Assembly (NCBI GenBank): GCA_024638545.1
Contig: JAHEKD010000144.1
Location: 1 to 6,683, forward strand
Reading direction: 5' to 3'
Source of the DNA: Gammaproteobacteria bacterium
Lineage (GTDB): Bacteria > Pseudomonadota > Gammaproteobacteria > Arenicellales > JAHEKD01
Length of the DNA: 6,683 bases
The notes below the pieces were generated by a model, which was given only the letters and a program-made list of their open reading frames with translations, made no database searches and was not told the DNA's origin. Made by a program: the position numbers and the translations under genes. The first letter of the stretch is position 1, and each line of letters begins with the position of its first letter. Of the stretch, positions 1 to 4,591 are shown piece after piece.

Positions 1-518
1 TGGTAGTCATCAATATTTCTTTGCGCTACCTGAATCGCCTGATCTGATAAATCTGTCAAGTCAACGCTTGCGCCGGTAAAGCTCAGGGCGCAGGAGATGC
101 CGATACTGCCACCACCACAACACAAGTCCAGAATTGAATCAACGCCTCTAGAATCTATCCAGGGCTCAAACAAATCGGGTATCCATTCGCCCAAGTGCGA
201 TCGAGGGACAAGCGCTCTTTTATCGATATAAAAACGGTAACCCGCAAACCATACTTGATTTATTAAATATGCGAGCGGCTTTTTGGATTCTATTCGCGCG
301 TTAAGAATCTGTTGTCCGTGATTAATCTGTTGTGGGGTAAGCGGATTTTTCCAGCCATCCTCAAAATCAGGATAATTAAAATTACCGATGTATGAGGCCA
401 GCCAGTATGCTTCATCCTCCGCATCCTGTGAACCATGCCCGTAATACAGGGTCGCCCTTGATAATTTATTTTGAGCCCAGACAGCAAAATCCTCTACGGA
501 TAGTATCCTGGTGCTCAT
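1..518 (-). CDS. prmB: Ribosomal protein L3 N5-glutamine methyltransferase PrmB (partial, C-terminus beyond left edge)
   Basis: PrmB is a cytoplasmic SAM-dependent enzyme that methylates a glutamine of ribosomal protein L3. The visible 172 codons cover the N-terminal helical domain and the start of the Rossmann fold. I recognise it from LYYGHGSQDAEDEA (24-37), the AYLINQVWFAGYRFYIDKR block (83-101), LVPRS (103-107), the SAM-binding motif I DLCCGGGSIG (131-140) and the acidic loop VDLTDLS (152-158), all in the order of E. coli PrmB. The catalytic NPPY motif lies outside the window. ATG at 518 is the only sensible start, because an in-frame TAA lies nine codons upstream with no start codon between. 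No Shine-Dalgarno is visible. The gene follows rpmE by 49 nt with no terminator between them, so cotranscription is likely. Motif I departs from the DLCTGSG form I recall for the family, although the glycines are kept. PrmC is the main alternative, but the N-terminal blocks favour PrmB. Confidence 0.92.
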   Translation of the reverse strand, partial: MSTRILSVEDFAVWAQNKLSRATLYYGHGSQDAEDEAYWLASYIGNFNYPDFEDGWKNPLTPQQINHGQQILNARIESKKPLAYLINQVWFAGYRFYIDKRALVPRSHLGEWIPDLFEPWIDSRGVDSILDLCCGGGSIGISCALSFTGASVDLTDLSDQAIQVAQRNIDDY

Positions 519-567
519 CTGGAATTCAAGAACACTCGCTCGCTCTTAAGAACTGAAGCGTTACCGG

Positions 568-777
568 TTATGACTTCTTGCGCTTGTATTTATCACGGAA
601 ACGACCTACTCGACCGGCTGTATCCATGATTTTTTGTTTGCCTGTATAAAATGGATGACAGGCTGAACAGATTTCAACAGTCAGGTCATGACCCAGTGTG
701 GAGCGAGTTTCAAAATTATTGCCACATGCGCAAGTCACCTGAATCGTTTCATATTTCGGATGAATATCTGCTTTCAT
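568..777 (-). CDS. rpmE: 50S ribosomal protein L31, zinc-binding (C+) type
   Basis: This encodes L31, a small protein of the large subunit that helps bridge the two subunits. The 69-residue product begins [10 protein letters not shown] and carries the four zinc-ligand cysteines of the C+ form at C16, C18, C37 and C40, followed by HPFYTGKQK (41-49) and a basic tail ending KRKKS. Length and motifs match E. coli RpmE (70 residues). A zinc-independent RpmE2 paralogue would lack these cysteines. The start at 777 is supported by a Shine-Dalgarno CGAGGT (785-790 on this strand), 7 nt upstream. The gene lies 78 nt after rho, with its own promoter-like pair in the gap, and 49 nt before prmB, so rpmE-prmB may form a ribosome-related pair that also receives read-through from rho. 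Confidence 0.97.
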   Translation of the reverse strand: MKADIHPKYETIQVTCACGNNFETRSTLGHDLTVEICSACHPFYTGKQKIMDTAGRVGRFRDKYKRKKS

Positions 778-803
778 TTTCTTTACCTCGTTTGCCTGAG
801 CTT

Positions 804-822
804 CGGCCTATATTGGCGGCCG
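804..822 (-). promoter_or_regulatory. GC-rich inverted repeat in the rpmE 5' leader
   Basis: CGGCC (804-808) and GGCCG (818-822) can pair around a 9-nt loop in the rpmE leader. The repeat sits between the promoter-like boxes and the Shine-Dalgarno. No U-tract follows on the minus strand, so it is not a normal intrinsic terminator. L31 leader RNAs are known in Gammaproteobacteria, where L31 controls its own synthesis, so this could be part of such an element. The stem is only 5 bp, so the assignment is weak. Confidence 0.25.
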
Positions 823-825
823 GCA

Positions 826-854
826 ATGATATTTCAATTGTGATAGTGTTGCAA
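826..854 (-). promoter_or_regulatory. Candidate sigma70 promoter for rpmE
   Basis: On the minus strand TTGCAA (849-854, four of six matches to the -35 consensus) is followed after exactly 17 nt by TATCAT (826-831, five of six matches to the -10). The -35 box begins right after the rho stop codon. The predicted start, near 819, would give a leader of about 40 nt holding the CGAGGT ribosome site. This would let rpmE-prmB be transcribed independently of rho. It was called by eye from consensus and spacing only. Confidence 0.5.
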
Positions 855-855
855 G

Positions 856-2118
856 TTAGCGGTTCATTGATTTGAAGAATTCTGCATTGTTTTTTGTTGC
901 TTTGAGTTTATCAAGCAAAAACTCTATGGCCTGAACATCTTCCATTGGATGAAGCAGCTTTCTTAACAGCCAGATTTTCTGTAACTCTGCTGGTTCGATT
1001 AACAACTCCTCGCGTCTCGTGCTTGACCTGCTGACAATTATTGCCGGATAAACCCGTTTTTCAGCGATGCTGCGATCCAGGTGTATTTCACAATTGCCCG
1101 TGCCCTTGAATTCTTCGTAAATAACCTCGTCCATCTTGGAGCCGGTTTCAACCAGAGCAGTTGCCAAAATAGTAATACTTCCACCCTCCTCCACATTACG
1201 GGCGGCGCCAAAAAATCGTTTTGGACGCTGTAAGGCATTGGCATCAACACCGCCTGTAAGAACCTTTCCGGATGCCGGCGAAACAGTATTGTACGCACGT
1301 GCCAGCCGCGTGATTGAATCAAGCAGAATAACCACGTCCTGTTTCTGTTCGACCATCCTTTTGGCTTTCTCCAGCACCATTTCAGCAACTTGAACATGCC
1401 TGGATGCAGGCTCATCAAAAGTCGAAGAAACGACCTCACCTCTAACCATGCGCTGCATCTCAGTGACCTCTTCCGGACGCTCGTCGATCAGCAATACTAT
1501 GAGATGGCTGTCCGGATGATTAGCAGCCAGCGATTGGGCGATTTGTTGCAGAATCACCGTTTTACCTGATTTCGGCGAGGAGACTATCAGACCACGTTGA
1601 CCTTTTCCAATTGGGGCTATCAAATCAATTACGCGTCCGCTTAAATCCTCCGCCGAACCATTCTCACGCTCCAGAAAAAATCGTTCTGTCGGATGTAAGG
1701 GTGTTAAATTTTCAAACAGAATTCGCTTCTTACTTTCCTCGGTCGCACAGCTATTGATTGATTCTACTTTGAGCAGTGCAAAATAGCGTTCGGAATCTTT
1801 TGGAGGCCTTATCAGACCCGCAACCGTGTCGCCTGTGCGCAGTCCGAAGCGCCTGATCTGGCTTGGAGAAACATAAATATCATCCGGCCCGGCCAGATAA
1901 GAACTCGTTGCTGAACGCAGAAAACCAAAACCATCCTGTAATATTTCAACGACACCGCCGCCCTTAATATCCTCCCCGTTTTTTGCATGTGATTTAAGGA
2001 TTGCAAAAATTTGATCCTGTTTTCGCATTCGCCCGACATTGTCCAACTTTAATGATTGTGCAATATCAGCCAGCTCAGTCGCAGACTTGAGTTTTAATTC
2101 AGTAAGATTTACAGACAT
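856..2118 (-). CDS. rho: Transcription termination factor Rho
   Basis: Rho is a hexameric RNA-dependent ATPase and translocase that ends transcription at C-rich, untranslated RNA. The 420-residue product matches the E. coli length (419). In order: an N-terminal helical domain with [13 protein letters not shown] (30-42); the OB-fold primary RNA site with GFGFLRS (63-69) and [10 protein letters not shown] (82-91); Walker A SSPKSGKT (180-187); [14 protein letters not shown] (210-223) with catalytic Glu213; Walker B ILLDS (264-268) with Asp267; the Q-loop around [13 protein letters not shown] (283-295); [15 protein letters not shown] (328-342) with the R-loop; and the arginine finger in STRREELL (366-373). 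Oddities are Ser residues in Walker A, where the family usually has APPKAGKT, and VSRSSTR, where the usual form is RSGTR. ATG at 2118 aligns with the family start, but no good Shine-Dalgarno precedes it. The gene follows trxA across a 197-nt leader, as in E. coli, where Rho is autogenously attenuated. Confidence 0.98.
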   Translation of the reverse strand: MSVNLTELKLKSATELADIAQSLKLDNVGRMRKQDQIFAILKSHAKNGEDIKGGGVVEILQDGFGFLRSATSSYLAGPDDIYVSPSQIRRFGLRTGDTVAGLIRPPKDSERYFALLKVESINSCATEESKKRILFENLTPLHPTERFFLERENGSAEDLSGRVIDLIAPIGKGQRGLIVSSPKSGKTVILQQIAQSLAANHPDSHLIVLLIDERPEEVTEMQRMVRGEVVSSTFDEPASRHVQVAEMVLEKAKRMVEQKQDVVILLDSITRLARAYNTVSPASGKVLTGGVDANALQRPKRFFGAARNVEEGGSITILATALVETGSKMDEVIYEEFKGTGNCEIHLDRSIAEKRVYPAIIVSRSSTRREELLIEPAELQKIWLLRKLLHPMEDVQAIEFLLDKLKATKNNAEFFKSMNR

Positions 2119-2161
2119 AATGTATTTCTGTTGTTGTGAAATAGGAATTTAATATTGGTTC

Positions 2162-2190
2162 GACTTGCTCACTCGTGACCCCAGCAAATC
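2162..2190 (-). promoter_or_regulatory. Bulged RNA hairpin in the rho leader
   Basis: In minus-strand RNA, GAUUUGC (2190-2184) pairs with GCAAGUC (2168-2162), seven pairs including one G-U. A UCA/UGA pairing stacks inside, capped by CGAG, with a 5-nt UGGGG bulge on the 5' side. It ends 43 nt before the rho ATG and no U-run follows, so it is not a classical terminator. Its position suggests a role in leader structure, perhaps in autogenous attenuation or in exposing the ribosome site. Pairing was done by hand; no folding energy was computed. Confidence 0.35.
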
Positions 2191-2211
2191 GAAAGTGATC
2201 AGTTTAAACTA

Positions 2212-2260
2212 GATAGCTGTGGAGTGGAAAATCGCAGGAAACTTGTACTGAACGGAAAGA
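2212..2260 (-). promoter_or_regulatory. C-rich, G-poor stretch in the rho leader (candidate rut site)
   Basis: The minus-strand copy of these 49 nt has 16 C and only 6 G, with repeated UC and CC dinucleotides such as UUUCC, UUUUCC and CACUCCAC. It is probably untranslated and lies upstream of the hairpin at 2162-2190. Rho loads on such RNA, and E. coli Rho attenuates its own gene in the leader, so this is a reasonable loading site for autoregulation. The call rests on composition alone. Confidence 0.3.
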
Positions 2261-2285
2261 TAACATGTCCGTCACGTTCCGTCCA
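2257..2285 (-). promoter_or_regulatory. Candidate promoter for rho between trxA and rho
   Basis: TGGACG (2280-2285, four of six -35 matches) is followed after 17 nt by TATCTT (2257-2262, four of six -10 matches). A TG dinucleotide one base before the -10 gives an extended -10 form. Transcription would begin near 2250 and leave a leader of about 130 nt before rho. rho may also be reached by read-through from trxA, because no terminator is visible after the trxA stop. Confidence 0.4.
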
Positions 2286-2315
2286 GCATTTTTAAATGAT
2301 TACGGTTGAGGGATA

Positions 2316-2642
2316 CTATAGGTTTTCATCAATGAAAGCAATAAGTTGTGATTTTGAAACTGCACCAACCTTAGTTGCCTCCACCTGGCCATTCTTAAAC
2401 AGCATCAACGTAGGTATGCCTCGAATACCATATTTTGTGGGTGTTTCAGAGTTTTCATCAATATTCAGCTTTGCAACATTAAGCTGACCTTCATATTCAT
2501 CGGCTAATTCATTGAGTATTGGCGCAATCATTTTGCAGGGACCACACCATTCAGCCCAGTAATCGAGCAAAACCGGGTGAGAAGCTGACAATACCTGGTC
2601 GTCAAATGTCGCATCTGTTACATGTATAATCTTTTCAGACAT
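2316..2642 (-). CDS. trxA: Thioredoxin 1 TrxA
   Basis: This is a cytoplasmic dithiol-disulfide oxidoreductase that passes electrons from thioredoxin reductase to targets such as ribonucleotide reductase. The 108-residue product is a single thioredoxin fold with the active site WCGPCK (32-37; redox cysteines C33 and C36), preceded by DYWAEW and followed by [15 protein letters not shown]. The buried Asp27, the cis-proline of GIRGIPT (Pro77) and the [14 protein letters not shown] block (81-94) are all present. It is very close to E. coli TrxA along its whole length. The start at 2642 is supported by the Shine-Dalgarno AGAGGA (2653-2658), 10 nt upstream. It is divergent from rhlB and lies upstream of rho in the same orientation, the same neighbourhood as in E. 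coli. Confidence 0.98.
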   Translation of the reverse strand: MSEKIIHVTDATFDDQVLSASHPVLLDYWAEWCGPCKMIAPILNELADEYEGQLNVAKLNIDENSETPTKYGIRGIPTLMLFKNGQVEATKVGAVSKSQLIAFIDENL

Positions 2643-2690
2643 TGAATATTAATCCTCTAAATTAATTATTGAACTCATTGTGAGCCACGA

Positions 2691-2713
2691 TTGATATAAT
2701 ATGCGCATATCAA
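2691..2713. promoter_or_regulatory. 23-bp palindrome in the divergent trxA/rhlB promoter region
   Basis: Outer arms TTGATAT (2691-2697) and ATATCAA (2707-2713) are exact inverted repeats. A perfect 12-bp palindrome, ATATGCGCATAT, occupies 2699-2710, partly overlapping the right arm. The element covers the -10 regions proposed for both directions, so a dimeric regulator bound here could affect trxA and rhlB together. Part of the symmetry may simply come from back-to-back TATAAT-like boxes. No regulator can be named from the sequence. Confidence 0.45.
2692..2700 (+). promoter_or_regulatory. Extended -10 promoter for rhlB
   Basis: TGATATAAT contains a perfect TATAAT (2695-2700) preceded by TG at the spacing of an extended -10 element. 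No good -35 box is seen 16-18 nt upstream; a TTGAAC lies 20 nt upstream. Extended -10 promoters can work without a strong -35. Transcription would start near 2707, leaving a leader of about 58 nt before the rhlB ATG. Confidence 0.5.
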
Positions 2714-2726
2714 GACGCTAATTCAA
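2696..2726 (-). promoter_or_regulatory. Weak candidate promoter for trxA
   Basis: On the minus strand TATTAT (2696-2701, five of six -10 matches) lies 19 nt downstream of TTGAAT (2721-2726). The spacing is longer than ideal. A 17-nt alternative pairs the same -35 with CATATT (2698-2703). Either one overlaps the rhlB -10 region, so the two promoters would be face to face on the same bases and probably compete for RNA polymerase. Confidence 0.3.
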
Positions 2727-2764
2727 GTCCATTTTAATCAAAATTCACTAAATAACGATACTCA

Positions 2765-4228
2765 ATGTCAAATAAACATCTAACAACAACCCAGTTTCAA
2801 CAGTTCGAACTGCCGCAGCAGCTGCTCAAGGCACTAGATGAAAGTGGGTTCACCCACTGCACGCCTATTCAGGAAAAAACCCTGCCGCTGACGCTGGCTG
2901 GCAGAGATGTAAGCGGACAGGCACAAACCGGTACTGGAAAAACTGTCTCTTTTTTATTGGCTTTGTTTAATCGTTTAATTAATCATCCTGCCGAGGGTGA
3001 AAACAGCCTGCGGGCACTGGTGATTGCGCCCACCCGTGAGCTTGCGTTTCAAATCTACCAGGATGCAGAAAACTTAAACAAATTCCTGGATTTTAAAATC
3101 GGGCTAGCCTATGGCGGCAAGGACTATCAAAAACAACGCAAAATCATTGAATCCGGGATTGATATATTAATCGGCACGCCTGGTCGAATACTCGACTATT
3201 ACAAACAAAAAACCTTCTCATTAGACGCAATTGAGGTCATGGTGCTGGATGAAGCTGACAGAATGTTTGATCTTGGTTTTATTAAAGACATTCGTTACGT
3301 ATTCAGACGCTTACCGCCTGCAGACAAACGCCTTAGCATGCTATTTTCTGCAACCTTCACCTACAGGGTTCATGAACTCGCTTACGAACACATGAACAAT
3401 CCCGAGTCGATAAAAATTGAGGGTGAAAATATCACCGCTGAGCAGATTAAGGAAAGTGTTTTTTACCCGTCAATGGAAGAAAAGATGGGCTTACTGATAC
3501 ACCTGCTCAACCAGTCAAAAACAACTCGCAGCCTGATATTTGTCAATACCAAATACACCGGCGATATTGTTTATCGGGTGCTGGATGCCAATGATTTTAA
3601 GGTCGGATTGTTATCAGGTGATATTCATCAGAGCAAACGTGAGAAATTGCTTGACGCATTTAAAAAAGGCGATATTAATGTGCTGGTAGCCACTGACGTG
3701 GCCGCAAGGGGATTGCACATACCTGAAGTCATGCACGTATTCAACTATGATCTGCCGCAGGACAGCGAGGATTATGTGCATCGCGTTGGGCGTACGGCCA
3801 GGGCCGGTGCTAAAGGTGAGGCAATAAGTTTTGCCTGTGAACAATATGCCGTTAACCTGCCCGATATCGAGGCGTTTATTGACCACAGGATTCCTTCAGC
3901 AAAAGTGCCGCACGATGAAATACCCGATTATGTCAAGCCCAGGCAACGACGCTCAAGTGATAAAAAGCATGATCGACCAAAACACGAAAACAGCAGGAAA
4001 AGAACGCAGAGAAAGCCCAAAGAAAAGAGATCTGCAATTAACAAGGATACCGGGGTTAAATATCATGACAAAAATATGATTAATCAACAACACCCGGCTG
4101 CAAACGCACCTGCAGCAGATGCGATACCCAATCTCGACGACTCAGTCACAGCGCCATCTGAAGATGTACCGGCAGTGGTTACGCGCCGGTTCTCGAAGCG
4201 CGGTCATGAGATACCTGCACTGGGTTAA
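2765..4228 (+). CDS. rhlB: ATP-dependent RNA helicase RhlB with long C-terminal extension
   Basis: RhlB is a DEAD-box helicase. In E. coli it is part of the RNase E degradosome and unwinds RNA for decay. All core motifs are present: Q motif with CTPIQ (32-36), AQTGTGKT (53-60), PTREL (89-93), GG (117-118), TPGR (138-141), DEAD (162-165), SAT (195-197), FVNTK (259-263), [12 protein letters not shown] (309-320) and [10 protein letters not shown] (339-348). Stretches such as [20 protein letters not shown] and [17 protein letters not shown] pick out RhlB over RhlE, SrmB or DeaD. The protein has 487 residues against about 421 in E. coli. The excess is a basic stretch (391-422), then an Ala/Pro/Asp-rich stretch, then [14 protein letters not shown] at the end. 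ATG at 2765 is fixed by an in-frame TAA at 2753-2755, but no Shine-Dalgarno is visible. It is divergent from trxA, and its stop codon overlaps the converging VOC gene. Confidence 0.95.
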   Translation: MSNKHLTTTQFQQFELPQQLLKALDESGFTHCTPIQEKTLPLTLAGRDVSGQAQTGTGKTVSFLLALFNRLINHPAEGENSLRALVIAPTRELAFQIYQDAENLNKFLDFKIGLAYGGKDYQKQRKIIESGIDILIGTPGRILDYYKQKTFSLDAIEVMVLDEADRMFDLGFIKDIRYVFRRLPPADKRLSMLFSATFTYRVHELAYEHMNNPESIKIEGENITAEQIKESVFYPSMEEKMGLLIHLLNQSKTTRSLIFVNTKYTGDIVYRVLDANDFKVGLLSGDIHQSKREKLLDAFKKGDINVLVATDVAARGLHIPEVMHVFNYDLPQDSEDYVHRVGRTARAGAKGEAISFACEQYAVNLPDIEAFIDHRIPSAKVPHDEIPDYVKPRQRRSSDKKHDRPKHENSRKRTQRKPKEKRSAINKDTGVKYHDKNMINQQHPAANAPAADAIPNLDDSVTAPSEDVPAVVTRRFSKRGHEIPALG

Positions 4229-4590
4229 TTTCGGGGTTGCCAGAGTTCTATCGGGTTTCCTTCAGGATCATGCAGGCGAGCAAAACGACCATTCGGATAA
4301 TCTTGCGGATCGTTTTGTACTTCGACACCTGCCGCACGAAGCTGTGCAACCATTGCGTCTAAATTATTTACCCTGAAATTCACCATCCACATCTGGCTCT
4401 GTTTACCAAAGTATTCAGTGTCGGCAACAAAGGGCGCGAATACGGTCGGCCCTTCCTCCTGCGACCAAGGCTCAGCATCATAGCCCTGGGGAACCAGCGC
4501 AATTCCGAGATGCTTCTCATACCATTTCGCCAGATCTTCGGGGTTATCTGATCTGAAAAATAATCCGCCTATTCCCGTTACTTTTTCCAT
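4225..4590 (-). CDS. VOC-family (glyoxalase/bleomycin-resistance fold) protein
   Basis: This 121-residue protein has the two-halved VOC fold. The first beta-alpha-beta unit begins [20 protein letters not shown] (6-25), and the second contains [19 protein letters not shown] (67-85). The end, [15 protein letters not shown] (105-119), is the typical closing strand, with Glu115 in the usual place of the last metal ligand. VOC proteins often bind a divalent metal and act on small molecules (isomerases, dioxygenases, thiol transfer to antibiotics). The substrate cannot be told here. ATG at 4590 is chosen over one at 4641 because the protein then starts right at the domain, a GAGAGG ribosome site lies 9 nt upstream, and the longer form would overlap the preceding gene by about 50 nt. 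The start follows the glycosyltransferase stop by 1 nt, so translation is probably coupled. No functional link to LPS is evident. Confidence 0.88.
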   Translation of the reverse strand: MEKVTGIGGLFFRSDNPEDLAKWYEKHLGIALVPQGYDAEPWSQEEGPTVFAPFVADTEYFGKQSQMWMVNFRVNNLDAMVAQLRAAGVEVQNDPQDYPNGRFARLHDPEGNPIELWQPRN

Positions 4591-4591
4591 A

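Noticed and set aside
519..567. GAGCGAGCGAG short tandem repeat and CTTAAG palindrome between rpmE and prmB, considered as a terminator
   Set aside because: No stable stem followed by a U-run can be formed on the minus strand.
651..875. Plus-strand frame of 74 codons across rpmE
   Set aside because: It is antisense to rpmE, a certain gene, and runs through its promoter region.
1038..1439. Open frame of 133 codons antiparallel or offset within rho
   Set aside because: It lies wholly inside rho, shows no family likeness and has low-quality composition; it is a shadow frame.
2201..2210. Perfect 10-bp palindrome AGTTTAAACT in the rho leader
   Set aside because: It has no flanking symmetry, and AT-rich palindromes of this length occur by chance; no operator can be argued.
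2204..2266. A 20-codon minus-strand frame in the rho leader (ATG at 2266, TAA at 2204), a possible counterpart of the rhoL leader peptide
   Set aside because: It has no convincing ribosome site, no likeness to E. coli RhoL, and the proposed rho -10 box lies inside it, so transcripts from that promoter would lack its start.
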